Shown: positions 47,781-59,564 of the stretch, in pieces
How the letters are laid out: each line of letters opens with the position of its first letter
Position numbering within the stretch: the first letter of the stretch is position 1
Source of the DNA: Knufia peltigerae
Taxonomy: Eukaryota; Ascomycota; Eurotiomycetes; Chaetothyriales; Trichomeriaceae
DNA: 64,000 nt
NCBI GenBank assembly: GCA_030247855.1
Contig: JAPDRN010000025.1
Coordinates: 186,001-250,000 of the forward strand
Direction: 5' to 3'
The notes under the pieces: model-generated
Told to the model about the DNA's origin: nothing
The model's input: only the letters and a program-made list of their open reading frames with translations
The model's database searches: none
Translations under genes and position numbers: made by a program

Positions 47781-49090
47781 TTATGTCCACGACCTGAAGT
47801 CTATCAACAAGAAAGGATGCCACCGCGGCGCATCCAGTTCTCACGTGTCGTTATGTGCCTATCAGAATAATTTCAGGGAAGCTTCTTGAACGCGGATCGC
47901 ATCTGAGGATATGCGTGGGGTTTTTCGATTTCAGACACATGACGATATGGGGTTAGCGTCTCTGCATGACATAGTCGGCCGAATGTGAACTGGCGGGTAC
48001 GGTTGGGACACACGGCCAAGTACGAATAGGAACCTGCTCCGAAAGAGGAAATACAGTAATAGCTTCGACAGTTGGACACCTAGGCCTTCCAGAACATGAG
48101 TCGGGTCGATGGGCGTGGCATTCCGAGCGCCCAAAATGGTCCGATACCAAAGTCGACTTGCTAGCGATATAGGGCTTTGCCTACGATCCTGGTTGGACTT
48201 CTTGAATGGCGCTTATGTGGCAAATAGACATTATGAGTTATGTTTCCCATTGATTGCACCGATCCCGACTAGATTGCGTTGTCCTTTGCCTCGAATGCCA
48301 CGATCACGGGCTTGTCAATGTTCCCTAGTGAGATGAAGTAGGCCGGCCACAGAGCCCGTGACAACAACAACAACACGGCCATGACACCATCAATGCGAGC
48401 TGGATGACCGGGTTCACTAGGTTTTCTCGTTGTGAATGCAGCTATCGGGGGACCTTTTACCCATTGCAACAAAACAAGTCGCTGAGATGCTGATCCTCGG
48501 TGGTCTGATTAGAGGTGTTCAAGGAGTGTCCAGGATGAGGATAGATGAAAGTCAAGGCTGGTAGAGGCTAGTCAGTGACTTGGATGCACATCTAAGTAAC
48601 TACCCACTCGTGAGTAGAGGATAGCTATCAGTTAATTCTGTAAAGCTCATGCGGGCCATTGACATTCAGTTTCACGGACACATGGTCAAAGATTCGTCCG
48701 CACCAGGTGCATAAAGTACCTTGGACCTCGGCAACAGGATGGATGTGGTTTTCTCATGGATTAAATCGAGCCAATCTATGGTCGACGTCTCCAGGCCAGA
48801 TCATTTTGTTCGAGCCTTTTCTGCACCTGTTTCGGTGGTCGGTCACAGTCTAAACTTGTCCAATGGTCGAGACCTACTGACTCCCATAGCGCGTGTCAGG
48901 TTAGTTCAGACGAGAACAAGCTCACTCACAATCACCACCTGTTTGGTGTCAGATTCAAAAAATCAGTCGTCACCGTTCTATTCTTTAGATTACGACTTGG
49001 GGAATACTGGCCAACACCTCGACTCATTCTTCGCCATCTATCCTGAATTTCTGAAAGAATCCGCAGTCAACAGTATCGCCAGCGTGAAAC
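47781..49090. other. Gene-free stretch downstream of Hog1
   Basis: Contains the Hog1 3' UTR and the promoter of the hydrolase gene. A 216-codon frame at 48721-49371 overlaps the first exon of the hydrolase in another frame and has no domain. A short AACAAC run lies near 48362. Confidence 0.5.
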
Positions 49091-50572
49091 ATGTCGACAC
49101 TCCCTCCTACTCCTGGCCAGGTGGCCTCCACACCGATCAGTCAGCTGTCGCTTCTGGAGAAGCTAGACCTTTTCCCAGCTGTTTTGTCGGTTTGTTCGTG
49201 CTCACTTTCGGCCATCGTAGCTCTTGTTCTGACGCGCCATATCACAGTGGGTTCGGTCTTCTACACGGCGGCGACAAGCCCATTTCGGGGCGAATCCGGG
49301 GCATATACCTATGGACAGCATTTGAGCGCCGCTCTCGTGCGGAAGGTCGGTCAGTCTTGGACAGGGTGTGAACTCTCGCTGACCACCGAAGCTGGTTTTG
49401 AGGCTCAGCACTCGACAGCTGCAGTAGGGATCTAGTGCGAGAACATGTGGTTTCCCCCATCCGTTGACGTTCTTTCAGGTACATCAATGAACCGTTTGGC
49501 AAAGTCTACGAGAAATGGGCAAGGAGCATCGGGATCCAGCCCGAGTTTGTGACCCTGAAGTCAGGCTGCAAGGCCTTTTGGATGGGTGATTACAAAAGGG
49601 CGAAGCACATTGTCGTCTACTTCCACGGTACGTACAGCGAAACTCCGAGCGAGAATGATATTCGGGAGGGAGAGACGTTCGCTGACTGGACAAAAAACTC
49701 ATTGTAGGGGGAGGATTTTCACTCGATGGCGACGACACTCACCTGAAATTCTGGCACGGTGTCCAAAAGACTCTCGAGGAGAGCGGAGACCATGTGGCTT
49801 TCTTCTTTCTCGAGTACACCCTGGTTCCTCACGCGACGTACCCCACCCAGATCATCGAGGCCGTTGAAGCCGTCAACTATGTGAGGACCGAATTGCAACG
49901 GCCCGCCTCCGAGATCATTCTTGGGGGTGACTCTGCCGGAGGCAACCTGTGTCTGGCCGTCTTGTCCCATGCGATGCACCCGAGCGGCGAATTTCCCGAC
50001 CTTGCCCTTGGCGAGGGAGACAAATTCAAGGCCATCGTGCTCGTCGCCCCTTGGACGACCTTTGACGTCAATTGGCCGAGCAGCGAGAGATGCAAGAACA
50101 AGGACATTGTCAGCACCTGGGCTGCCGATATGTGGTCGAATGCTTACATGGCGGGAAAACCACAAAGTCCCTACTCGGAGGCTCTTGAAGTATCCGCCGA
50201 CTGGTGGAAAGACCCCAAAGTTGAACATGTCTTGTGCGTTGCAGGCAAAGATGAGATGTTGGTCGACGCTATTGATGCTTGGGTGGAAAAGTACAAGGTG
50301 ACAAAGGCCTCTCTCTCTCTCGCATTACACCGGAGCAGATCATATCAGTTCTTCTCACCCCTCCCCCCCGCTCTTTTTTTTTAACCAAATCGATCAACTG
50401 ACTGCTTTTGCTGCTTGTTTTTGATCAATAGTCCGTCAACCCCGGCGGCATCACCTACGTTGTAGGAGCACATGAAACACACATTGCTCCAATCTCGAAT
50501 ATACGCTGGGGCATGACAGCCGAAACCGAACAGGGTAAGGCGATCAAGTCTTGGATGAAGGCGAAATTGTGA
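49091..50572 (+). CDS. Alpha/beta hydrolase (HSL-type esterase/lipase, membrane-anchored)
   Basis: Four exons, 49091-49365, 49479-49627, 49708-50297 and 50432-50572, giving 384 residues. A hydrophobic segment near residues 28-47 (AVLSVCSCSLSAIVALVL) suggests an N-terminal membrane anchor. The oxyanion loop HGGGF is created across the second splice, the nucleophile lies in GGDSAGGN, an acid in GKDEMLVD, and the final His in VGAHETHIAP. This is the hormone-sensitive-lipase-like (Abhydrolase_3) family, common near fungal accessory metabolism; substrate unknown. The last intron is 134 nt, contains CT-rich and T-rich runs, and its ends are the least certain part of the model. Confidence 0.85.
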
Positions 50573-51224
50573 AGCTAGCTTCCACTTGGGGAGTGGAATC
50601 CATCTCAGGGCCGAGAGAAGAACGTTGGGGCTGCCAGGTTACGATATCAGAAGAAGGTGAGGAGGTCAAGAGTTATAGGATTGTAATAAATTGTGTTATT
50701 TTTTGTTCATCAGTTGGTTCTTTTCTTGTCTGGGGCTGCAAAGCCTTACAATTCACGACACCGACTGGAGTGACAGGGCTTCACCTCACTCACATCTATA
50801 TTAGTCCCATGTCCATCTCATACCTACCTTTCGATTGCCTTGTGTCTTTTCTCAAAGAGTCAACAAGATCCCAGCGGCGTTTGATTGCCTGTTGACTGAC
50901 CGAACTACACTCCAGCATCACCACCTGTGTATAAGCGGTGGCGTCGCAAACAGTGATCTTTCCAGAATTCACCCAGAACAGTCTGGGTGAAGCTGAGTGG
51001 TGCTACACAAGTAGCGATGAAGAGCCTGGTGTATGTGATTTACGTTTGGTTTCTATATGATTGACTGTCACTCCCCCTTTCAAACGAATGAATTGACTTA
51101 CAATAAGGTCTTTCGTCTTTTCAGAGTCATCATCAAGAACTTTTCCCAGGGTCGAATCCCCTTATTCTGCTTCTTCATCAAGGAAAATCCTCACGTTGCC
51201 TGGGACAATGTTCGGACCCCGGCA
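50573..51224. other. Gene-free stretch
   Basis: Between two plus-strand genes. The open frame of the next gene continues upstream to 51057 but with T-rich, leader-like sequence. Nothing else seen. Confidence 0.45.
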
Positions 51225-52540
51225 ATGATTTTTCCTTCTCGAATGTCTATCTTTAGTCGTCAGGGACGACGTGACACTGCGGCAACAACTGCAACCGCAA
51301 CGTCCCCCGGTATGATGGACAATGTCCGATCGGTGGCAACCACACTATTCAAACAAAGGCAGAGTATCGATTCGGTATTGGGGTTGAAGAATCGCGGTCG
51401 TATAAACCAAAACCGATCAATGTTGTCCCTTTCGGATGTACAATCCAAGAGTCCTGGCAGAATCGATCTTGGAGAACTCGACGATCACGACGACCACAAT
51501 AGACAAGAAGCTCAAAAACTTGTGTCGGACATGACGGAGTTTGGATTAAGGACCAGAAGAAGAAAAGAGTGTAGAATCAGTCCGCCAGTACCCCTCGACC
51601 TTTGAAACCCTTGTTCCATCGGACATTACTTGAAGAAGAACAATACTCCGTGAAAAGGTTGGGAGATGTCGACAAGGACAAAAGAGGTAATGCATTCTCA
51701 CGAATACAACCCGACGGTTGGCTCAAAGTCCTACCCAAGAAGTGGGTCGAGGATGAATTCAGCAGCAGCAGCAGCAGTGACGACGACGACGACGACGACA
51801 ATGTTATTGTTCGAGGGAGCATTGACCGCCAGCGAATGGCAGGTCAGAGTCAGAGTCAGAGTACATATAGCCAAGACGAAATACCATCAAACCTCAACGC
51901 GGGTAATGATGAACTCTTGGTATCAGCAACCGCGCAAAAGTGCGAGGTCTGTAGGTGTCGCCTACAGAACGATGACTCCGACTACGATGATGAAAACCAT
52001 GCCGACAACAATTTCGATAATAATGATGTAGTGGTAGGAGTGGTGGAACAAGATCTACTACGTCCGGCACCACTGCGTCTACGTCTACGACAACGACAAG
52101 GAAGTCCTGGGAATGATGTAGCATTCGAGGACCACCGTGTGGTCAAAGAACAGAATGAAGGAGGACTCGAAGATCATGAATTTACGAGTTTTGCGACGTC
52201 TCACATTTTATCCTCAAGGGCAAACTTATCATGTACCCCTGAACGTGGCAGAGTGGACAATCGATCCGAGAGGGACGAGGACTCTGTTTTGGATGATGAC
52301 ATTGACGAACTACTCGATCTGTACCTGTACTCGTGTGAGGGAGAGAGTCGCACCTGCGGACAAACAAGGCGTAGCATGAATGGAGAGCGACCATCCAAGG
52401 CCTCCGGACTCGGATCAAATGTCGATGAACAAATACCCACAATGCAAAGTCCAAGATGTAACAAAGGCTTACTTAACAGTACTCGTTCCCCAACGGCGGT
52501 GGTTACATTCCTGGACGAGGAAGGGCAGACGTGGATATAA
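51225..52540 (+). CDS. Unrecognised low-complexity acidic protein (exon model uncertain)
   Basis: Two long frames meet here. The first, from ATG 51225 (or 51243), reads a basic Ser/Arg-rich segment (MSIFSRQGRRDT, LFKQRQSIDSVLGLKNRGR) and ends at a stop at 51605. The second, open to 52540, reads DGWLKVLPKKWVEDEF, then Ser and Asp runs, QKCEVCRCRLQ, and a polar C-terminus. They look like one gene split by an intron; a frame-consistent choice is 51569-51657 (GTGTAG donor, AAAAG acceptor), which joins RRRKE to LGDVDKDKRG. A single-base shift near 51602 would also join them. I do not recognise a family. The Ser/Asp run is coded by AGC and GAC trinucleotide repeats (about 51761-51799). Confidence 0.5.
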
Positions 52541-52760
52541 TTGGACAGTAACCCCAAAAATAAGAACTCGATATCTACCATACCGAGATAGACCAAAAAG
52601 AAAGGGACATGAACACAGCCAGGTCGGAACAGCTCTATTACTTATCCAAGAAGAGGATTTTGCAAATGATGTTCATTCCAGCTTACAGTAAGCAGTGGTA
52701 GAAATCGATCCATCTTACAGCATGGCATGAAGCACCAAAGTTGCATGTGTTGGTCATAAA

Positions 52761-52780
52761 CTACCTAGGTACCTAGGTAG
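52761..52780. repeat. 20-bp perfect palindrome of CTAGGTA units
   Basis: CTACCTAGGTACCTAGGTAG is identical to its reverse complement. It lies in the 277-bp convergent spacer between the preceding plus-strand gene and the NmrA-like gene. Confidence 0.95.
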
Positions 52781-52817
52781 TAGTGTATCTCGATCTTCTA
52801 CGGCTCGGTGGTCACTA

Positions 52818-53747
52818 CTACAAGGAAGAACCTGATGACCCCATGAGGTTCTCAACCATCTGTTTGACGTCGGCGTCCGTCATCCCCTTGATGCCCAACA
52901 GTTCGTTGTCCAGGTGGGACGAAAAGTCCGGGCCGTAACTGGAATCGAAGATTGCGCTCATGAGGGATCCCACCATGGCCGATCCAATGTCGGCATCTGG
53001 ACCTTTGGCGAGTTCGGCCATGGCTTCTTCATACGCCCTTGCCGTCTCCTTGGGGGTGATCTGCCATTCGACGCCGTCCTTTTCCCTGGCGTACTTGATC
53101 AACTGGTTTTGGGTGATGAGGGCTTCCTGCACGTACACGGGACGATTCGCCGTCTCCGGAAGGTGTTGGATCACACCGACGACAGCCTTGCCGATGGTTT
53201 CGAGGTTGGTGGCCGAGAAAGGTACGTCGCCGCCGTTCCACACCGTGGCAGAGTGGGTTTGGACGTTGACGATGAATCCCACCTGGATCCCCCACGACAA
53301 GAAGGCGCCGTTGAGGACCAAGGTGTAGGTGAAGCCGGGATTCTCGGCCGCCTTGGCCTTGAGGTATCGTTGAGTGTCGACCTTGTGCTTGTAGATCGGC
53401 AACTGGGACGATTTCGGGTGGGTCGTGTCGCTTCCAAATTCCGAGGGGATGAACCGCTTGACCCCGGCGGCGACCGCGGCGTCGATGAGAGGGTTCTGGC
53501 TGCCGGTTGACTCGGAGGCCAGGGTCGACACGACCACGTCCTGGCCTTTCAGTGCTTCGGTCAGAGAGGCCACCGAGGAATAGTCCACCTCGGTGACCTT
53601 CAACCGTGGGCTCTTGGGGAGCTTCGAGGTGCTGGTGCTTCCCGTTCGTGTGAGGACAGTGACGGAATAGTTAGCTGCCAACAGGGCACCGACGACGGGA
53701 GATCCAAGGTTTCCGGTCCCTCCAGCAACTGCAACTTTGGTAGACAT
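52818..53747 (-). CDS. NmrA-like / isoflavone-reductase-like NAD(P)-binding protein
   Basis: A single exon of 309 residues, the usual size. The Rossmann start VAVAGGTGNLGSPVV carries the NmrA-type GGTGNLG turn, followed by LTRTG, DVVVSTLAS and VKRFIPSEFGSD, all typical of the isoflavone-reductase-like atypical SDR group. Members are either NADPH-dependent reductases of small aromatics or redox-sensing regulators such as NmrA; the PSEFG block favours the reductase-like branch. No Tyr-x3-Lys is expected in this branch. It is on the minus strand, 0.7 kb downstream of the Mtc6 gene. Confidence 0.93.
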   Translation of the reverse strand: MSTKVAVAGGTGNLGSPVVGALLAANYSVTVLTRTGSTSTSKLPKSPRLKVTEVDYSSVASLTEALKGQDVVVSTLASESTGSQNPLIDAAVAAGVKRFIPSEFGSDTTHPKSSQLPIYKHKVDTQRYLKAKAAENPGFTYTLVLNGAFLSWGIQVGFIVNVQTHSATVWNGGDVPFSATNLETIGKAVVGVIQHLPETANRPVYVQEALITQNQLIKYAREKDGVEWQITPKETARAYEEAMAELAKGPDADIGSAMVGSLMSAIFDSSYGPDFSSHLDNELLGIKGMTDADVKQMVENLMGSSGSSL

Positions 53748-54449
53748 GTTGGCGATTTAGAGAGTCAACGGAGGACTAGTATATCGACGAGCAACGATAT
53801 GGCATCGATCAAATAACACGAGCAGCGAGCAGACTACTTGAAAGGTGATTGTCCAGCCCTCTTATGTGTTATGTGGGGCCGATATGAATAAACAGATGTG
53901 GAGGCCGGTCGGGTTCCTCTTTGGACTTTTTGGCCGAAGGTCGGGATGATGGTGTGATTTGGCAGTGCGCAACAATCGCCTTTGCAGAAACTTGTAAGAA
54001 GTTTATCGGCCAGTAAACAGCGCCTGTGAACATAATAAGATCGCATTCGGAAGTGGTACACTGGGCCTAGGGATCGATGATCCCGGACGAAGGCCAAGGC
54101 AATGATAAAGGAGCAAAAGCAAGCCGGATTCATGCCTTTCCCCAAAATTACCAATCCAATGGGCCCCTCATCCCCAAACGCCCGACCCTGTCATGAATAC
54201 CCAAATTGGTGTAGATATCACTGAAATGGACGAGGCATCCGGTAGCTTCTTTGACCATAAGCTGCCTTCAAGTCAGGATTGGACAAAGACGGGACTGAAC
54301 CTGTCTGTCGTAAAGACCAAAAGATGCCGAGTTCGGTCGAAAACACTCCGGTTCCGACTTAGGAGAGTTTCTACACTCCGTTTAGTTCATAAATCCACAG
54401 AAGGTTTGCATGCTAAATTTTTGAACTCATGTAAGAAGCGGATTGCTTT
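53748..54449. other. Intergenic region upstream of NmrA-like gene
   Basis: Promoter of the minus-strand NmrA-like gene and 3' UTR of the Mtc6 gene. A 145-codon plus frame at 54193-54630 runs into the antisense of Mtc6 and is not supported. Confidence 0.5.
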
Positions 54450-56410
54450 TCACGATGGTACTCCTTCATATTCCCAACCGTCATCTCCTCTCCGGCGAGT
54501 CCTGCTTTTCCTTCTGTTTTCATTGCATTTCACCAGCAATGTCAAAACCGTGAGGATGAGAACGATCAGTGCTGCAATCGTTGGAATGAGGACTTGCCTC
54601 TGGTCTTCAGAATCCTCAGAACCAGTGTAAGGACACGATGCGTTTGGTCCTCCGCTCACCCAACAATCGGTCTGATCCAGAGAATTGAAATCTATCCAGA
54701 TCCCAGACAAGATGGAATCATCGACCCCAGAGCGCAAGTCGTTCATAATCTTCCGGTATAGATAGGTATTCTCAAGGCCAGTCCTAGGCAGGGCAAAAGT
54801 TGTAGATTCCGGACAGGAATCCGGAGCCGATTCGTAGTCCACCTCAAACGTTGACAGTCGCCAGGCATATGGCTCGTCGGCAATACGGCAAGCCACGCGG
54901 TGTTGCTTTTGGCATTGCTCTACTCGCCAACGACCCATGTATCCGCTAGTGGAATCAAGGACGGCGCAAGCGTAATTCTTCTCCTCGTCGTTGGCTCTCT
55001 TTTGGTTGGCTCTGATTTGTGAGGCATTTCTGGGTTCACCAGAAGCCCATCCAAAGACCGTGGAGCGGGCGAATTGTTGGTATAAATCTAGATTATCCTG
55101 TACCGTTGAAGTCCCCAAAGTCACGTTCAACATGGGTGATATACCACAAGCTGTAAGATTCTGAACCAAGTGTTGCAAGATCTGGGACGAGTAGTTCTCA
55201 GTGATCGCTGTGTAGGCCCCGGAGGAGTTTTGTGCTCCAATTTTCGTAACTTCGGGGTCGTAAAAGCACCCGGAAACAACATCGCCTTCATCGTTGACAG
55301 ACACTTTGTGCTTAGTTTCGAGATAGTCGCTCGGAAACACATTGCTGGCGTCGGTCTGAAAATCATATGCGCTCATCTGAGGGTCAATCTTTCCCCAACT
55401 GAGGAGGAGTCGCCGATGAGAGTTCAAGAGAATCCATGTTTCGCCAGGCCAGCCATCCTGTGTGCTGGTGCCGTCGCTCCCGTGATCGACTGTAAAATAA
55501 TTCGTGTCTGTGCTACTTGCGAAATTGTTACGAAACCATGACTTCTTGAGGTCTTCACGGTCATCCTGAAGCTGATCTGGAGTGTAAAGAGTCTCAGGAA
55601 GGTTATTCTGGAATTGAGCACCAATAAGACTGTTTCCGTGGGGCAGTCGTGCTTGCATTGGTGTATTGGCAGCGTCAGACGGGGCGGTAAAGGGTGACGC
55701 AGCATGTAAATTCAAGGTTAGGTATTGCAGATATGCAGAGATTGTGTCGGATGTTTGTTCGAAGTAATCACCGTACAAGGATATGATCGAATCCAAGTTC
55801 AAATCCAGGCTACACTTGTATGGCCCTAGCTCGAGCAATTCAGTGCCGGACACACCAGTGGTGGTCGGAATGGGTGCAGCACTTGCCGACGAGGAAATGG
55901 GAGGAGTAGTGGTGACGGGAGTTGTTGCATTGCTGACTCCAGACTGGCGCTTGACAAGGGGCTGGGCAGTGGGAGCAGTCAAAGGCACAGTGGGGTCCGC
56001 GGCAGAAGAGGTCGTGGCTGTTATAGATGAAAGTTCTGAAAAGTCGACACTGTACCCGGCTGTCGAGTTGCCGGCCAGCGGAGGTAGTTCAACAGGGCAC
56101 AAATTGAACTGACGGTTGATATTGTCCCAGTACAGATCGACGACAATCCGACCGAAATTGCTCGCCAGAAGATCCGAGATACAGGTCTGGGCTGGAATAT
56201 CATCATATATGCCGTGCGAAAAACATGCCTGAGTAAGATGAACTCCTGGATGTGTTATGAAGTCTATCGGAACCCGTGCACCGGCATCTCGAGTAGACTG
56301 GACGCTGTTAGCTGGAAATAGTTTTTAGAGGAGACTTAGCCTACCAAAAACACCGCCGTCCAGTGTGCATCAGAAACAGCACCAGGGCTGGGCGTGTATT
56401 GAAGCGACAT
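54450..56410 (-). CDS. mtc6: Mtc6-like maintenance of telomere capping protein
   Basis: Two exons, 56410-56345 and 56297-54450, giving 637 residues. The N-terminal region carries the family block TRDAGARVPIDFITHPGVHL, then IVVDLYWDNINRQFNLCPVE. A Ser/Thr/Pro-rich stretch follows, then a long luminal-type domain with several NxS/T sites and paired Cys, and one transmembrane segment near the C-terminus (VLIPTIAALIVLILTVLTLL) with a basic cytosolic tail. Mtc6 was named from a yeast genetic screen for telomere capping; the topology suggests an endomembrane glycoprotein and the direct function is unknown. The splice at 56345/56297 joins VFL to STRDAG in frame. It is divergent from Sec62. Confidence 0.88.
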
Positions 56411-56933
56411 GTGTCAGAGGTCGGAGAGAAGTTGTGTGGAATTGCACGACAATGCTATGTTTCGTAAGGCACCCTCATAATGAATGTGTACTGGTGGTAG
56501 ACGTCTCTCGCTCAGTGACGTTGTAATTCTGAGGGTTTCTGCATCCAGCATTGGCTGTGTAGATCCAGAGGTTGAGGTGTCGAATTTGGCAACACCTACA
56601 TTTGATTCGGTGTGATTTGGTGATGCGGATAGAGAAGAAGATGATCGTAGATGGTCGTGGTGATTGTTCAATGTCTAAATCAACGTGGTTGGCTGACGTA
56701 AGGCTGCGCGAGGCTGCGTCCTTTTCCGCTTGGATCGCAAACCGTGTCTTCTCCCAAGAAAAAGAACACAAAAGAGAAATCTCATCCTTGAGATATCTTG
56801 CAACATTCTCTTATTTCCTGTCTCCCAGAGGTCAATACCTACATCGAGTCACACATATCCTTGAGTGCGACCAGAATTTCTCTTGCTTCAATACAGTGTC
56901 TCTCATATCACTCACCCCCCTCCAATCTCAACT
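56411..56933. promoter_or_regulatory. Divergent promoter region (Mtc6/Sec62)
   Basis: A 523-bp spacer between two divergent genes of the secretory system. The C-rich sequence before 56934 is the Sec62 leader. No individual site claimed. Confidence 0.45.
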
Positions 56934-58223
56934 ATGGCTTCGCAGGGACCCCCTGCAGGCGCGCAGCCTTTCAACCCACAACAAATTCAACAGATGATAG
57001 CCATGGAAGCGCAGAAACGTGGCATGACGATCCCTCAATTTCAAGCCTTCCAACGCCAACAAATCGAACAAGAAGCAGCAAAAGCCGGAATGAGCCCGCA
57101 ACAGTTCGTCCAGATGAAACAGGAAGAAGCTCGACGGCAATACATGCAACAGCAACAGGCTATGCAGCAGCAGCAACAACAGCAGCAAGCACAAGGCCAG
57201 GGCCAGCAAGCACAGGGCCAGCGACCTCCCCAAGGCCAAGTACAACAAATGGCAGTCAACCTGAACCAGCCTGTAGAGCCTACTCCCCCTGCGCTCGCCG
57301 TTGCAAAGTTCCTACGCTCGCAAGATCTGAAGACGAGAACGTGCATTTTCAATGGGGAGAGGAAAGACATGTTCAAAGGTATGGATATCGCATTTATCTC
57401 TGCAAAAAAATCCTGACACTTCACAGTGAAACGAGCATTTCGGGCTCTCAACTCCGACGCTTACAAAAAGGCCCAAAAGAAGAACCCCCTCCTCCCTAAA
57501 GTCGAGAACGACATTGAAGCTCGGACAGCTTTGCAGCTGCTCCCCCTGAATATGCTGGCACTACGAGTCTCGAAGAAAGATCCCCATGAAGGACACAACC
57601 ATGCGCCCGCGAAAAAAGAGAAAAGAGTCAAGGGCTTATGGCACGTCAAGATCGAACAGCAACAAGACTTTGAACCAATGATGCACTATGTCTGGGTATT
57701 TGAGCCGCCTCAATGGCGGACCAGAATCTTAGCCGCGGGAGTTGTGATTGCGGTGCTGACCATGGTCTGCTTCCCGTTATGGCCTCCCTTCTTGAGACTG
57801 GGCGCTTGGTACCTGTCAGTCGGAGCTATGGGTCTGACCGCTGTGTTCTTCGCCATGTCCATCTTCCGCCTTATTCTGTTCATCCTCACCTTCTTTCTCG
57901 TCCCGCCTGGTCTTTGGCTCTACCCAAACCTGTTCGAAGATGTAGGTTTCTTTGATAGTTTCCGTCCTCTCTGGGGCTGGCACGAGACCAAGGATGACAT
58001 CAAGAGGAAGAAGCAGGAAAAGAAGGCGAAAAAGGCAGCGAAGCTTGCTGGGAAGTTGACCGATGGGGGGGGAAAGAGCGCGGAGGCAGCCCCCAAAGCT
58101 GCAGGATCAGGGCCGGCCCCTACAGAAGGATCTGCCACCACTTCTTCTGCCGAAGCTGTCGTCAAGTCGATGGCTGCAAAGAGACATGCCGCTCCCACCG
58201 TCGAAGAAGCCGATGACGAATAA
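56934..58223 (+). CDS. sec62: Sec62, ER protein translocation subunit
   Basis: Two exons, 56934-57378 and 57427-58223, giving 413 residues. A Gln-rich N-terminus (polyQ near residues 73-90) leads to the Sec62 domain: AVAKFLRSQDLKTRTCIFNGERKDMFKVKRAFRAL, with the second half after the intron. Two membrane segments follow (LAAGVVIAVLTMVCFPLW and FFAMSIFRLILFILTFFLV), then the conserved WLYPNLFEDVGFFDSFRPLWGW and a Lys/Ala-rich cytosolic tail. Sec62 works with Sec63 and Sec61 in post-translational import into the ER. The polyQ stretch is longer than in yeast and is probably variable. Confidence 0.95.
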
Positions 58224-58365
58224 GCCTCATATTGAGGGTCTGTGACGTCTGGGATGCAAGCAGAAGCATGCTAATGGCTTTGCGCAATATCAAAACAGTC
58301 ATGACAGAGAGAATCTGTACCACCGTCTTAGCACAGCTCCGAGCGATGTAGCATATGCCTGTATT

Positions 58366-59178
58366 TCAGGTGGGATCCAATACAGCAGCTAGTTTCTGCT
58401 CATCAGTCAAACGCTGTTTCGGGACGTTTGCTCTAGCCGATCTAGTTGTGTTGTTGACATCTGCCACCCTTTTAGCGACTCGTGCAAGTAGGACTCGGGT
58501 ACGGTCCAGTTCTTTGCTCAACTCCCCGTCTCTCGTGACCAGGTTGGGTTGGACGTTCGTCTGCGGATCGTCAAGTGGCGCCATTAACTTTTGTAGAGTT
58601 TGGTATTCTGCTAGGCTCCGCTTCAGTGCATCGCGGTGCTGGCTATGCTTCAACAATTCATTGCGCAGTCCGTTGTATGTTTGTGCTTCGTCTGCGCTCG
58701 CCGGACGCTCGCCGGACCGGATCAACAAATCGTCAAACTCTTCGGGCAAAGCCTCGATCATCGAGGAATTGGTCAGGTCGGCGTCCCGCCGTAGTACAGA
58801 GGTGTCCAGCTCTGCTTCGTCCAACTCCACGTTGACCGCGTTCCAGTGTAGGGTCTCGATTTGTTCCGCGACGTGCCGCTGTGACTGTTGGGAAAAGACC
58901 ATGCGGTTATGCTGTTTGATCTTCTCGTTGACTGTTTAGGTGAAGGAGGGACATAAGAATTAGCACTCGAGACCCAGTTTATTAGTTACAATACAGGCGT
59001 GTTCCTTACCCTTTGTAACCACATCTTGGACGACTTTGTCACTCAAGTGGCCTCCTCCTTCTGGTGCCTCTGGCACTTGTTCACGCCAATCGGTCAAGGG
59101 TTCCAGAGGAGTGGACAGATGCCGGACCTGGGATCGAATAAAGGCTGCCTTGAGGCTGGTGATAGTTTCGTCATCCAT
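58366..59178 (-). CDS. fta4: Fta4-like subunit of the Sim4/CENP inner kinetochore complex
   Basis: Two exons, 59178-59010 and 58931-58366, giving 244 residues. The start MDDETITSLKAAFIRSQVR and the blocks VNEKIKQHNRMVFSQQ, HVAEQIETLHW and DPQTNVQPNLVTRDGEL match the Fta4 family by memory. The sequence is mostly helical with coiled-coil-like stretches (LRNELLKHSQHRDALKRSL, LDRTRVLLARVAKRV). In fission yeast Fta4 is part of the Sim4 complex at centromeres. ATG 59178 is preferred over an earlier possible start ten codons upstream. It converges on Sec62 with 142 bp between stops. Confidence 0.8.
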
Positions 59179-59564
59179 GTTGATGAACTGTTTTCGAGAG
59201 TTCAACAGGTCATGAATGTCTTGCTCAATTTGTGAGTATGACCGGCGCAGTCACCACCGCATGCATGTGCTTCTCCGGTGCTGACGCGCTCCAGAGGGAT
59301 GAGCGCGTCTCAGGCAGGCCAATCAAGATTCTGAATCGGATATCGATCTCCGCGCGAGACTTAACCTCGGCTTAACGGTCCAAACAGGACTTTCAAGACG
59401 ACCATTTGTCTTCTAAGAGGACTTTACCGAGTTGATTCGGCTTAGCCGTGGACATCTCCCTAGACACTTCTCGTTGAATCTGTAAAATAGAGTACATAAC
59501 ATCGACTTGTGCTGGGTGAGGTTTTTGCGGTACCATATTGTTGCCCGGAGGCCTGTCTCATACA
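59179..59564. promoter_or_regulatory. Divergent promoter region (Fta4/HAD)
   Basis: A 386-bp spacer between divergent genes. Nothing further can be assigned. Confidence 0.45.

Noticed and set aside
48721..49371. 216-codon plus frame
   Set aside because: Overlaps the hydrolase first exon in another frame; no motif and no leader.
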